From NCBI RefSeq assembly GCF_026163565.1, contig NZ_JAPDKN010000034.1, forward strand, positions 26,942-90,941: a DNA stretch of 64,000 nt. The letters are read 5' to 3'. Origin of the DNA: Chryseobacterium sp. YIM B08800. GTDB lineage: Bacteria > Bacteroidota > Bacteroidia > Flavobacteriales > Weeksellaceae. Within the stretch, counting starts at the first letter, position 1. Each line of letters opens with the position of its first letter. Positions 33,664 through 42,411 of the stretch are shown in pieces. The translations under genes and the position numbers were made by a program. The notes under the pieces were generated by a model, which was not told where the DNA came from, did no database searches, and worked only from the letters and a program-made list of their open reading frames with translations.

Positions 33664-34392
33664 TTACTTCTTTTTATTGATAAAATGATTAGACAATGTT
33701 AAGGTAAGACCAATAATGAAAACAAAATAAGCAACATCTTTAAAATCGATAAGACCTCTTGTAAAGCCCATGAAATGCTGGTAAAAACCAATATTTTGTA
33801 AAATAAAATCTGCTCCGCCCAACAATTTATAACTTGCCAATTGTTCGATTCCGAAATACATGATGAAACACATGAAAACGCCCAACAAATAAGCCATGAT
33901 TTGGTTTTGAGAAAGTGATGAAGCTAAAATTCCAACTCCTGAAAATGCAGCAATCAAAATAATTAAACCGAAATAGCTTCCGAAAGTCATTCCCATATCG
34001 ATGTTTCCTTCCGGAACTCCCAAAACATAAACGGTATAAAAATAAATTACTGAAGGAATCAGACATAAAATTCCGACTACCCAAACGGAAAGAAATTTCC
34101 CTGCAACCAAATCTGAAACTTTCAGAGGTTGAGAAAATAACCAGTTTAAAGTTCCCGTTTGCTGTTCTTCCGCAAAAGTTTTCATCGACAACGCCGGAAT
34201 AATAAACATCAGTAACCAAGGTACCAAAACGAAATAGCTTTGTAAAGATGCCATTCCGATGTCGAAAATATTAGAATCATTTTCGAAGAAAAACAGAAAC
34301 AAAGTAGTTATCAGACTGAATGCTGCGATGATGATCCACGCACTCCAGTTGCCAAAATAACTCCAAAGTTCTTTTTTTAAAATTGCAATCAT
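33664..34392 (-). CDS. gldF: Gliding-motility ABC permease GldF
   Basis: A 242-residue ABC-2 permease with six hydrophobic helices. The start MIAILKKELWSYFGNWSAW is the conserved GldF start; an in-frame extension to 34455 is rejected. The segment MKTFAEEQQTGTLNWLFSQP is typical of ABC-2 permeases (E-E-Q-Q-T-G). Its stop is 4 nt from gldG. Confidence 0.94.
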   Translation of the reverse strand: MIAILKKELWSYFGNWSAWIIIAAFSLITTLFLFFFENDSNIFDIGMASLQSYFVLVPWLLMFIIPALSMKTFAEEQQTGTLNWLFSQPLKVSDLVAGKFLSVWVVGILCLIPSVIYFYTVYVLGVPEGNIDMGMTFGSYFGLIILIAAFSGVGILASSLSQNQIMAYLLGVFMCFIMYFGIEQLASYKLLGGADFILQNIGFYQHFMGFTRGLIDFKDVAYFVFIIGLTLTLSNHFINKKK

Positions 34393-34399
34393 AGTTTTA

Positions 34400-34472
34400 T
34401 TGTAAATTGTTGTTAGTTGATTGTTGTTAGTTGTTAGATTCTTTCTATCAACCATAAACCAACAACTATCAA
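34400..34472. repeat. GTTGTTAGTTG-type words
   Basis: TTGTTGTTAGTTG repeats face CAACAACTATCAACTA across about 45 bases, forming a weak inverted repeat between gldF and hemJ. Similar words occur at 3141-3175. Confidence 0.4.
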
Positions 34473-35027
34473 CTAATTATTAGCTTTCCCTTTTTTATTC
34501 ACCAGCTTCACCGTCATCATGATTAAAAATACCAGAACGAAAAATCCTAAGATTAATTGCCACCAATATTCAATAACCTGAGATTTTAAGATAACGGTAA
34601 AAACGACCAAAAATAAAATAAATGTGGCAATTTCGTTAGCTTGTCTGAGTTTTATATTGGCTGTTTCTAAAGTATTTCCGTTGAGCTCGACTAATTTTTT
34701 CACTTTTTTCCAGCACCAGTAATGGTAAATTGCCAATCCGATGAGGAAAGTAAGTTTTAAATGAAACCATGGCATTTTCATTAATCCTGAATTCAAAAAG
34801 ATCATGATCAAACCACAAACTGCCATGATAACTCCTGCAGGAACGGTGATAATGTTCCATAATCTTCGAGCCATAAAAGTGTATTGCTCTCTCAGGATCG
34901 TCTTTTTTTCGTCAGAAAAAGCATCGGTATCTTTATAGTACACGAAAATCCTTACGAGATAAAAAATTCCCGCAAAATAACTGACCATAAAAATAATGTG
35001 TAACGCCTTGATGATGGTATAAAGCAT
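34473..35027 (-). CDS. hemJ: Protoporphyrinogen oxidase HemJ
   Basis: A 184-residue inner-membrane protein with five helices, of the HemJ (UPF0093/CopD-like) family that oxidises protoporphyrinogen IX in heme synthesis. H10 in IIKALHIIFMVSYFAGIFYL is the conserved heme-ligand histidine; ITVPAGVIMAVCGL and WFHLKLTFLIGLAIYHYWCW are the other family blocks. It is a single gene upstream of gldF, separated by a short repeat. Confidence 0.88.
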   Translation of the reverse strand: MLYTIIKALHIIFMVSYFAGIFYLVRIFVYYKDTDAFSDEKKTILREQYTFMARRLWNIITVPAGVIMAVCGLIMIFLNSGLMKMPWFHLKLTFLIGLAIYHYWCWKKVKKLVELNGNTLETANIKLRQANEIATFILFLVVFTVILKSQVIEYWWQLILGFFVLVFLIMMTVKLVNKKGKANN

Positions 35028-35140
35028 CGTAAAAATTTGTGTGCAAATATAATGATTTTGTCATTGAAATATTTGATTAAATACTTCACGAGTATGCTAA
35101 AATTTCAATTTAATTCAAGAATTCTTTTGAAATTGCCAAA

Positions 35141-35173
35141 AAACCTAACAGGTTTTAGAAACCTGTTAGGTTT
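35141..35173. repeat. Perfect palindrome AAACCTAACAGG / CCTGTTAGGTTT
   Basis: Hairpin with a TTTTAGAAA loop. I recall the CCTAACAGG palindrome as common between genes in Flavobacteriia. Confidence 0.85.
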
Positions 35174-35219
35174 AAAATATTTTTATTTACGAAATTCTAA
35201 TTATAACTGTTGAAAATAA

Positions 35220-35285
35220 ATTTTGGCTAAAGCCAAGATGGAATTATTTTATAGTGAAAACGGGCTAAAGCCCATTCCTATTTAT
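35220..35285. repeat. Composite palindrome: GGCTAAAGCC and CGGGCTAAAGCCC
   Basis: TTTTGGCTAAAGCC is followed 24 bases later by AAAACGGGCTAAAGCCCATT. Same element as 58460-58525 and, in its second half, 5950-5978. Confidence 0.8.
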
Positions 35286-35718
35286 TCAAAGAAATACTAT
35301 CTATTTTTTTACCATCAGCGTATTTCTTTATGTACTTCAGTTTCCCATTTTCATCGTAAAACTTCCAGTCTCCGAAATAATACCAATGGCGCTCGTTTTC
35401 AGAAATATCAAGCTTTGATTGTCCGCGTTCCATAATATTTCCGTTTCGGTGATAAACGAACATTTTAATTTTTTTTCTTCCTATTTTTTCTTTTTGGTAA
35501 AGCTGGTTCTCTAAAGTTGTTTTCCAGACTCCTACCTTTTCACCTTTCTTATATTTCCCAACTGTAATTAATGTTCCCTCTTCGGTAGGATATTTTTCTA
35601 TCCATTTTCCGTGTCGTTTCTGAGCTTTATCGGAAATCTTAATATATTGATTAGTTTTAGTTTGGCACGAAACGAAAACAAAAATTGACAGCAGGGTTAG
35701 TAAGATATTTTTAAGCAT
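35278..35718 (-). CDS. Lipoprotein with MORN-like repeats
   Basis: A 146-residue lipoprotein (lipobox VFVSC, C18). The mature part has short GxW/YxxGKKxGxW-type repeats (KRHGKWIEKYPTEEGTLITV, GKYKKGEKVGVWKT, WKFYDENGKLKYIKKYADGK) of the MORN/YwqK antitoxin-like kind. It is exported, so it may be an envelope protein rather than an immunity protein. Its 3' end overlaps the palindrome at 35220-35285 by a few bases. Confidence 0.75.
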   Translation of the reverse strand: MLKNILLTLLSIFVFVSCQTKTNQYIKISDKAQKRHGKWIEKYPTEEGTLITVGKYKKGEKVGVWKTTLENQLYQKEKIGRKKIKMFVYHRNGNIMERGQSKLDISENERHWYYFGDWKFYDENGKLKYIKKYADGKKIDSISLNK

Positions 35719-35720
35719 AA

Positions 35721-35760
35721 AAAAACAGAATTTCCGTAAATATAGAAATTCTGTTTTTAT
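35721..35760 (-). terminator. Rho-independent terminator
   Basis: AAAAACAGAATTTC pairs with GAAATTCTGTTTTT. It lies between two leftward genes and would end the 35795-36316 transcript. Confidence 0.8.
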
Positions 35761-35794
35761 TCTACAATTGTAGAATGGTTTATTTTTTAAGAAA

Positions 35795-36316
35795 TTACTC
35801 TACTTTAGTAATTACAGATTCATTCTTTTTTAAAATGACTTTCTTTGCTCCCAAATTAATATAATATTTCTCCAACTTGTTCAGATGATCTTCACTTGTT
35901 TCTTTACCTTTTACATGAAGACTATAATCACTCCAAACACGTATCAGATATAGATCTTTAATTAAAACTCTGTAATTTGACTGCTCAAAAGTCTGTTCAA
36001 GAAAAGTATCGAGATCTTTTTTGTTTGCAAATTCATAGATAACAACACCTCCATCGCTACCTTTGGCATTGCTATAAATAAAGGCGTACATTTTTTTTAT
36101 CAGATAAGAAATTTCTTTCTCTTCAAGTTTTAAAATAATATCGGGATTGTTTGTCACAAAAGGATTTTGAACAATCCCGATATTTTTCATTTCCTGATTT
36201 ACTTTCGCTGGCTTCATTCCCTGCAACTCAACGTTTTTAAGATCAAATTCCAGAATATTTTGTGAAAAAACAGTTTGGAAACTAATAAAACTAATAAGAA
36301 GCAGAATTTTTTTCAT
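35795..36316 (-). CDS. Exported protein of unknown function
   Basis: A 173-residue protein with signal peptide MKKILLLISFISFQTVFSQ. The mature part has mixed alpha/beta character (ISYLIKKMYAFIYSNAKGSD, VVIYEFANKKDLDTFLEQTF) suggesting a small ferredoxin-like fold. I do not recognise the family. It lies 28 nt downstream of kbl and in the same direction, so it may be transcribed from the kbl promoter. Confidence 0.65.
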   Translation of the reverse strand: MKKILLLISFISFQTVFSQNILEFDLKNVELQGMKPAKVNQEMKNIGIVQNPFVTNNPDIILKLEEKEISYLIKKMYAFIYSNAKGSDGGVVIYEFANKKDLDTFLEQTFEQSNYRVLIKDLYLIRVWSDYSLHVKGKETSEDHLNKLEKYYINLGAKKVILKKNESVITKVE

Positions 36317-36344
36317 GAGCCAAATATTAAATCGGTTATATATT

Positions 36345-37541
36345 TTAAGAAATTACTCCTAATTCTTTTCCAACTTTCTCAAAAGCAGCAATTGCCTTAT
36401 CTAAATGTTCTCTCGTGTGAGCTGCAGAAAGCTGCACTCTGATTCTTGCTTTTTCTTTCGGAACAACCGGATAGAAGAAACCAATTACGTAAATACCTTC
36501 ATCCATCAGTTTTTCTGCCATTTGCTGAGATAATTTAGCATCATACAACATTACCGGAACGATTGCAGCATCTCCATCAGGAATATCGAAACCTTTAGCT
36601 TTCATCTCTGTTCTGAAATATTCTGCATTTTCCATTACGGTATCACGAAGTGATGTATCATCAGAAATCATTTCTAAAACTTTCAAAGCTGCACCAACAA
36701 TTCCCGGAGCCAAAGAGTTTGAGAATAAATAGGGTCTTGAACGCTGTCTCAACATATCGATGATCTCTTTTTTACCGGAAGTAAATCCTCCCAAAGCTCC
36801 ACCTAAAGCTTTTCCTAAAGTAGAAGTAATAATGTCTACTCTACCCATAACTTCGTTAGCTTCATGCGTTCCACGGCCAGTTTTTCCAATGAAACCAGTT
36901 GCGTGAGAATCGTCAACCATTACCAAAGCATCATATTTATCGGCAAGATCACAAACTCCTTTCAGATCTGCAACGATTCCGTCCATTGAGAAAACTCCGT
37001 CTGTAACGATAATTTTAAATCTGTGATTTTTTTCGGAAGCAGCAATCAACTGAGCTTCCAGATCTGCCATATTATTGTTTTTGTAACGGTATCTCGCCGC
37101 TTTACAAAGACGAACTCCGTCAATAATTGAAGCGTGATTCAATTCATCTGAAATAATCGCATCTTCTTCTGTAAATAAAGGTTCAAAAACACCACCATTT
37201 GCATCAAAACAAGCTGCGTAAAGAATTGTGTCTTCCAAGCCTAAAAATTCAGCAATTTTCTGCTCCAATTGTTTGTGAATATCCTGAGTTCCGCAGATAA
37301 AACGTACAGAAGACATTCCGTAACCGTGAGAACCAATCATATCCTGCGAAGCCTTCATTACTTCAGGATGGTTTGATAATCCTAAATAATTGTTGGCACA
37401 AAAGTTCAAAAGCTTCTTTCCATTTGCTTCTATTTCTGCACTTTGCTGAGAAGTGATGATTCTTTCTCTTTTAAAAAGACCGTCATTTTCGATGTTTTTC
37501 AGCTCGTTCTGTAGATTTTCAAGATATTTTCCAGAGATCAT
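36345..37541 (-). CDS. kbl: Glycine C-acetyltransferase (2-amino-3-ketobutyrate CoA ligase)
   Basis: A 398-residue PLP enzyme that splits 2-amino-3-ketobutyrate with CoA into glycine and acetyl-CoA, the second step of threonine breakdown. Marks: [68 protein letters not shown], and the PLP lysine in [14 protein letters not shown]. Length matches the family. Threonine dehydrogenase is not in this window. Confidence 0.96.
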   Translation of the reverse strand: MISGKYLENLQNELKNIENDGLFKRERIITSQQSAEIEANGKKLLNFCANNYLGLSNHPEVMKASQDMIGSHGYGMSSVRFICGTQDIHKQLEQKIAEFLGLEDTILYAACFDANGGVFEPLFTEEDAIISDELNHASIIDGVRLCKAARYRYKNNNMADLEAQLIAASEKNHRFKIIVTDGVFSMDGIVADLKGVCDLADKYDALVMVDDSHATGFIGKTGRGTHEANEVMGRVDIITSTLGKALGGALGGFTSGKKEIIDMLRQRSRPYLFSNSLAPGIVGAALKVLEMISDDTSLRDTVMENAEYFRTEMKAKGFDIPDGDAAIVPVMLYDAKLSQQMAEKLMDEGIYVIGFFYPVVPKEKARIRVQLSAAHTREHLDKAIAAFEKVGKELGVIS

Positions 37542-37649
37542 TATAATTAAATTTAAGTTGCGCTAATTTAATAAAAAGGCATTAAACAAAATACGTTTCG
37601 GCATCTTTATTGATTTTTCCGGTCATTAATCATTTAAAAATAAAGATTA

Positions 37650-37687
37650 ATTAGTCTACTAATTTTGTAGGATAATTATTATATTTG
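37650..37687 (+). promoter_or_regulatory. Promoter with CTAC-N7-GTAG operator candidate before the JmjC-like gene
   Basis: TAGTCTACTAATTTTGTAGG (in 37650-37673) precedes the -7 element TATATTTG (37680-37687) by six bases. It matches the cysH promoter site at 22027-22050 at 20 of 24 positions by eye. This suggests one regulator for both. Confidence 0.55.
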
Positions 37688-37707
37688 ACCTTCCTAAATT
37701 ATTCATC

Positions 37708-38574
37708 ATGAAATTAACACCGGTAAAAAGTGCAGAAAATATTAGTTCAGAAGCATTTATTTCAAACCACATGAAAGCTTGTAAACCTCTAATTTTAAAA
37801 GACTTTGTAGAACAAGACAGCCCGGCTTATCAAAAATGGAATTATGAATATTTTAAAGAAATCGCAGGTGAAACAAAAGTAAATGTTTACGGCAGCGAAC
37901 TGGAATCGATCGACAGAGTGGCAAGTAAACCCGTTGCAGAAACTATTTTTTCAGAATATTTAGATTTAATAAGTACAAAAACCACAGAATATCGTCTGTT
38001 TTTATTTAATCTTTTAAGCATAAAACCTGAGCTTAAAGATGATCTTCATTACAGAGATGTAACAAAAGGAAAAGTTTTAAAATGGCTTCCTTTCATGTTT
38101 TTTGGTGGAAAAGGTTCGATTACGAGAAACCACATTGATATTGATATGTCTCATGTTTTTATCACCCAATTTCAGGGAATTAAGAGAATCTGGTTATTTC
38201 CGTGGGAACAGTCTGATCTGATGTACAAACTTCCTTATAATTTTCACAGTCTGGTAAATCTTCAGGAAGCTGATTCCAAAAAATATCCTGCTTTAAAGCA
38301 CCTTAAAGGTTATGAAGCAGTGATAAAACCTGGTGAAACTTTATATATTCCTTCTGGTTGGTGGCATTATATTCAATATGAAACCGAGGGATATTCGGTT
38401 TCCGTTCGAGCATTACCATCAAGTTTACTTGAAAAATGGAGAGGTTTTAAAAATTTGGTTATCATAAGACATTTTGACAATGCGATGAGAACCGTTTTTA
38501 AAGAAAAATGGTTTAATTATAAAGTTAAAATTGCCAATAAAAGAGCTGAGAAAGCGATGAGTAAAGCTGGATGA
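37708..38574 (+). CDS. Cupin-like JmjC-type Fe(II)/2-oxoglutarate oxygenase
   Basis: A 288-residue cytoplasmic protein of the cupin_8/JmjC family. The metal triad is visible: H142 and D144 in NHIDIDMSH and H220 in IPSGWWHYI. FQGIKRIWLFPWEQSDLMY and AVIKPGETLYIPSGWWH are the conserved sheet motifs. Relatives hydroxylate proteins or small molecules; the target is unknown. It is a single gene, and its promoter contains the same operator-like motif as the sulfate-assimilation operon, so a link with sulfur or redox state is possible. Confidence 0.85.
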   Translation: MKLTPVKSAENISSEAFISNHMKACKPLILKDFVEQDSPAYQKWNYEYFKEIAGETKVNVYGSELESIDRVASKPVAETIFSEYLDLISTKTTEYRLFLFNLLSIKPELKDDLHYRDVTKGKVLKWLPFMFFGGKGSITRNHIDIDMSHVFITQFQGIKRIWLFPWEQSDLMYKLPYNFHSLVNLQEADSKKYPALKHLKGYEAVIKPGETLYIPSGWWHYIQYETEGYSVSVRALPSSLLEKWRGFKNLVIIRHFDNAMRTVFKEKWFNYKVKIANKRAEKAMSKAG

Positions 38575-38714
38575 TGGAAGCAGAAAGTTAGGTTTTTTTG
38601 AATCGTCCCTTGCTTTTACATTTTTACAAAATCGGGAAAATCTAAAATTAATAACAAAAATATTTTTATCAATTCGATAACGCCCAGCTTCGTACATCCA
38701 TCCATCATCCAGCT
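38566..38714. repeat. Imperfect inverted repeat, TGATGGAAGC / CATCATCCAGC words
   Basis: GCTGGATGATGGAAGC at the end of the JmjC-like gene faces CATCCATCATCCAGCTC before the next stop. It belongs to the GCTTCCAGC dispersed family. Confidence 0.55.
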
Positions 38715-38721
38715 CGAAAAA

Positions 38722-39633
38722 CTATTTCTTAATAAACTTCTTGGTAAATTCTGAGGTTGAAGTTTTTACTTTCACCATGTAAATTCCGGAAACTAAATCT
38801 GAAACATTAATTCTTTTTCCGTTGGAAATTCCGGCCTCCTGAAAGTTTTTAATTAAGCTTCCTTTTGCATCGAAAATTGTAATCGAATTGATTTTACTAT
38901 CCGTTTCAATATTTAATGTTTCAGCAGTCGGATTCGGGTAAATTTTTATCATTTCTTGTTTCCCTACCTCATCAGTTGAAAGTACAGAAAGATTATTAAT
39001 CTGAATATTATCAACTCTGAATCCCGTTCCATAATCATCGTACACAAAATCTATAGCCTGTACGTTTTTGTTAACACCCAAATTCCCTGAATAAATCTGA
39101 GTTCCGTTTGCAAAATATTTCAAAGTATTATCAGACTTTTTAATGACAATCTTTAAATTATGCCATTGATTTGCAGCCAAGACCGGACCATCAATTAATC
39201 CGGAATTAGTTCTAAAACTCAACGTTCCCGTTAAATAATCAATCTGAAAGGCAGCCGTATAATCTGAAATCAACGCATTATTATAAATTGCAACTTCGTA
39301 GGAAGAAGAATTGAGTCCTGTAAAATTATAGTCAAAAGAAATTTCAACATCATTGCTCGTTACAAAACTCGTAATATTTTTTTCAATTCCGCATAGATCC
39401 TGTATCAATCCAGCGCTACTCATATTAAAAGATCTAGCTCCGTCTGTCGGATTTGAATTAACAACCTGCGCATTGGAAACGGGAAGACCGCCCCAAACTG
39501 TCCAACCTTGTTGACCACCCAAATTTCCAACAGTATATCCTTCTGAAGATTCAAAAGAGATTTTTTGCATCTGCGCCTTGAAACAAAAGGCTCCAAACGA
39601 TAAGTATATCACTAAAGTAAATATATTTTTCAT
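38722..39633 (-). CDS. T9SS-exported protein with LamG-like domain
   Basis: A 303-residue secreted protein: signal peptide to about residue 20 (SFGAFCFKAQ), a concanavalin/LamG-like beta sandwich (about 22-215; FESSEGYTVGNLGGQQGWTV, EISFDYNFTGLNSSSYEVAI, WHNLKIVIKKSDNTLKYFAN) and a type A sorting domain (about 225-303; IKIYPNPTAETLNIETDS, SGIYMVKVKTSTSEFTKKFI). The ligand is unknown; such domains bind carbohydrate or protein. It has its own -7 element. Confidence 0.85.
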   Translation of the reverse strand: MKNIFTLVIYLSFGAFCFKAQMQKISFESSEGYTVGNLGGQQGWTVWGGLPVSNAQVVNSNPTDGARSFNMSSAGLIQDLCGIEKNITSFVTSNDVEISFDYNFTGLNSSSYEVAIYNNALISDYTAAFQIDYLTGTLSFRTNSGLIDGPVLAANQWHNLKIVIKKSDNTLKYFANGTQIYSGNLGVNKNVQAIDFVYDDYGTGFRVDNIQINNLSVLSTDEVGKQEMIKIYPNPTAETLNIETDSKINSITIFDAKGSLIKNFQEAGISNGKRINVSDLVSGIYMVKVKTSTSEFTKKFIKK

Positions 39634-39687
39634 AACAGAAAATATTTAACAATTAATGAGTCAACAGGTTATCAGTTTTAGAGATTG

Positions 39688-39695
39688 CAAAAGTA
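39688..39695 (-). promoter_or_regulatory. -7 element TACTTTTG before the LamG-like T9SS gene
   Basis: Complement of CAAAAGTA; consensus TAnnTTTG, about 55 nt before the ATG at 39633. Confidence 0.45.
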
Positions 39696-39887
39696 ATACC
39701 TTATTTCGAATAATTTAAATATTTCTTTTTACATTTAGTTAATATTTAATATTTACAAAATACAATAACAATATCAACAACTACTGACAAACATTTTTCC
39801 GAAATCAATCTCACCATACAGAGATACAAAAAATGTAAAAAATTCTTTCTATTCCATAAAACAGTTATTTTCATAAATAATAAAAAA
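39696..39887. other. AT-rich spacer
   Basis: Part of a 302-base gap. No gene is seen; it is plain AT-rich sequence up to the terminator at 39888. Confidence 0.5.
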
Positions 39888-39911
39888 AAAGCTTTCAAAA
39901 ATGAAAGCTTT
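39888..39911 (-). terminator. Rho-independent terminator
   Basis: AAAGCTTTCA pairs with TGAAAGCTTT, with an A tract to the left that reads as a T tract for the leftward lipoprotein gene. Confidence 0.8.
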
Positions 39912-39935
39912 AAGATTTACAATTAATTTTTAATG

Positions 39936-40343
39936 TTATTTTTTTACATCCGATTTTTTAAAAACAATTCCTTGTAAAGATTGTATGCGAGCATTACATT
40001 CGTCGGAAACAAGCGTCATCACGAGATTTTCTCCTATGATGTCATATCTATATTTCCCTTTTGCTCCTACATTACAAGGCGTTCCACCTGAATTTTTCTC
40101 CATGTTGATTTCACCATTACTCAGAGTGTAATTCATCGTTTCAATTACTTTACCTCTTAGTAAAACATCAATTTTGTCTTTAGTGAATTTTAGAACAACC
40201 TCTGCTTCCTGAGGAACTTTTGTAACACCGCTCCACTGCGAATCTAACAACGGTTGATCGGATTTTTTAGAATCACACGAAGTGAGATTCCAAATTAATA
40301 ACATTACTAAAAGAGTTTTGAAAAAGAATAAATTTGTTTTCAT
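39936..40343 (-). CDS. Small lipoprotein of unknown function
   Basis: A 135-residue lipoprotein (LTSC, C23). The mature part is a small beta-rich domain (DSQWSGVTKVPQEAEVVLKF, KGKYRYDIIGENLVMTLVSD) similar in style to META or lipocalin-like small lipoproteins. Two cysteines (in GTPCNVG and SDECNAR) could form a disulfide. Not recognised. It lies 63 nt downstream of the M1 peptidase gene's far side on the same strand; no shared operon is evident because of the intervening gap upstream. Confidence 0.65.
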   Translation of the reverse strand: MKTNLFFFKTLLVMLLIWNLTSCDSKKSDQPLLDSQWSGVTKVPQEAEVVLKFTKDKIDVLLRGKVIETMNYTLSNGEINMEKNSGGTPCNVGAKGKYRYDIIGENLVMTLVSDECNARIQSLQGIVFKKSDVKK

Positions 40344-40406
40344 AAAGTATCATTATTTTGTTTACACTCAAATATACATTGAAAATCAATACAATAATCT
40401 TTTTTC

Positions 40407-42329
40407 TTACTCTTTTATAAATTTTAAGTTTGAATTTAATATTTTAATAAAATAAACACCTTTTTCCAAAATAGATACCTGAATCTTTTTATCAGATTTT
40501 CCTTTTTTCACCAATCTTCCGTCTGCTGTAAAAATTTCATAGTATGTCTCTTTTTTTAATCCAGAAACAAATAATTCATCTTTTACAGGATTGGGATAAA
40601 TACTAAACTCATCTGTTTTAAGATCTGTTGTACTCAAAGTATTATCCTGAGAAACTGTTGAGTTTCTTTCCAACATCTGATATTCATAATTAAACTGTAC
40701 ACTTGCAATCGGGAACGTTACCGATTCTGTAAAGTACTGATTATTTGAGGTGTTATTTAAAGCAAAAAAAGCAGTCTCACCGCCAGTTCCTGTTACTTTT
40801 ATAGGTAATGGCATTTCAAAAAAACTAACCGATGAATGACTTTGAGTTTGTGATGCTTTAAAGGTTACCTGATTTCCCACCTGTTTCCATCTGATATCGT
40901 ATGTAGGATACCCTTGTCCGTAAATCCAGTCATTAAAAAATTCTGTAAAATCTTTTCCGGTTGAAGTCAGTAAAGACGCATTTAAATCGGCAGTTCTTAC
41001 ATAGCTATATGCCAGATTCGGTCTTGCGTGATACTCTTTCAATGCCTGATAAAACGCTGTATCTCCCAAAACCCATTTTATCATTCTTACCACATAACCT
41101 CCTTTCGAATAAGATAATCTTCCGTTGAAAATAGAATTGATACTTCCTAAATTACCGTCTGCGACATAAACACTTCCACCGGCAACACTTGTAATGTAAT
41201 TTTTTTCGCTTAAAAGATAATTAAGAAAATCTGCATTATTCATGATTAGTTTTTCGTAGGCAACATGCTCTCCAAAAGTGGCAAAACCTTCATTTAGCCA
41301 AATATCATTCCATGCTCCGCAAGTTACTTTATCACCAAACCATTGGTGCGCCAACTCATGAGCAATTAATTGCTTACTCCAAGATTCCATTGAAGACATG
41401 GTTTGATGTTCCATACCACCTCCTGCTTCAAATTGCATATGCCCGTACTTTTCATTACGGAAAGGATAAGGCCCGAAATAATTTTCAAAAGTATTCATTA
41501 CCGTTTTTGTCCACTCAATATTTGCCATGCTTGTTGCATCGGCATTAGTTGAAGGATAAATATAATTTACAAAAGGAAAAGGAGGATTCCCCATTGTATC
41601 GTTTAATTTAACAAAATTCGTGATCGAAAGTGCAATCAGATAAGCTGCAGTAGGATATTGTGTTCTCCAGAAAGTACGTTTTTGACCATTTCCTAAAGTG
41701 GTTTCAGACATCAACTTACCATTCGCAGCTACATTATATTGAGCCGGAGTCGTTACTTTTATATCAAATCTTTCAATTTTATCATTTAAGCTTTGCTTTG
41801 TGGGAAACCAATCTTGAGCCCCATAAGGTTCATTCAAAGTTGAAAGAATTGCAGTTCCGTCTTGAGAGCCATTAAAAAAAGCATTATTCGCTGTATCAGG
41901 AGCTCCATTGTAAGTAACCGTAAGAGAATCCAAAACATTTGCAGCTAGAGAAGTTGCAAAATTTATTTTCAGTTCTTTCGTAGGAAGCTGCTGAAAAGTA
42001 AGATTCTGACCATGATAACTTACCTGAGAAACCGTAAGATTATTATTTAAATCAAAATAAATATTATTTAAGGTCTGTGTGGGTTTAAAATGAGAAGTTA
42101 CCGAACCCGAAATATTATAAACACCGGGATCTATGGTAACATCCATCCTTTGATATTGTAAATCGTAGTTTAAAGTATTAGGATTGGTATTTCCTGCAGC
42201 CATTTTAGCCGCATAAGATTTCATTTCTTTTTTTAATAAGCCTTTTTTTTCAACATTTTCGTTTTGGTTTTGAGCTGATAAAGTATGAATTGCAAAGATA
42301 CTTATGCATAAAATATAAAATTTTCTCAT
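40407..42329 (-). CDS. T9SS-exported M1-family metallopeptidase
   Basis: A 640-residue secreted aminopeptidase-like zinc enzyme: signal peptide (to A19), N-terminal saddle domain (about 50-245), catalytic domain with GGGMEH (303-308), HELAHQWFG (H324, E325, H328) and the third zinc ligand E347 in WLNEGFATFGE. It ends with a type A sorting domain (SIYPNPVKDELFVSGLK, GVYFIKILNSNLKF). It would trim peptides outside the cell. The start MRKFYILCIS is chosen for the signal peptide. A terminator lies upstream, for dacB. Confidence 0.94.
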   Translation of the reverse strand: MRKFYILCISIFAIHTLSAQNQNENVEKKGLLKKEMKSYAAKMAAGNTNPNTLNYDLQYQRMDVTIDPGVYNISGSVTSHFKPTQTLNNIYFDLNNNLTVSQVSYHGQNLTFQQLPTKELKINFATSLAANVLDSLTVTYNGAPDTANNAFFNGSQDGTAILSTLNEPYGAQDWFPTKQSLNDKIERFDIKVTTPAQYNVAANGKLMSETTLGNGQKRTFWRTQYPTAAYLIALSITNFVKLNDTMGNPPFPFVNYIYPSTNADATSMANIEWTKTVMNTFENYFGPYPFRNEKYGHMQFEAGGGMEHQTMSSMESWSKQLIAHELAHQWFGDKVTCGAWNDIWLNEGFATFGEHVAYEKLIMNNADFLNYLLSEKNYITSVAGGSVYVADGNLGSINSIFNGRLSYSKGGYVVRMIKWVLGDTAFYQALKEYHARPNLAYSYVRTADLNASLLTSTGKDFTEFFNDWIYGQGYPTYDIRWKQVGNQVTFKASQTQSHSSVSFFEMPLPIKVTGTGGETAFFALNNTSNNQYFTESVTFPIASVQFNYEYQMLERNSTVSQDNTLSTTDLKTDEFSIYPNPVKDELFVSGLKKETYYEIFTADGRLVKKGKSDKKIQVSILEKGVYFIKILNSNLKFIKE

Positions 42330-42354
42330 TGTCAGATAATTAGGGATTAAAGAT

Positions 42355-42388
42355 AAAAAAAACCTTTCAATCAAAGATTAAAAGGTTT
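42355..42388 (-). terminator. Rho-independent terminator after dacB
   Basis: AAACCTTT (left) pairs with AAAGGTTT (right) around CAATCAAAGATTA; leftward an A tract reads as a T tract on the minus strand, so it ends dacB. Confidence 0.8.
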
Positions 42389-42411
42389 GTATATGAAATT
42401 AATATTTTTTT

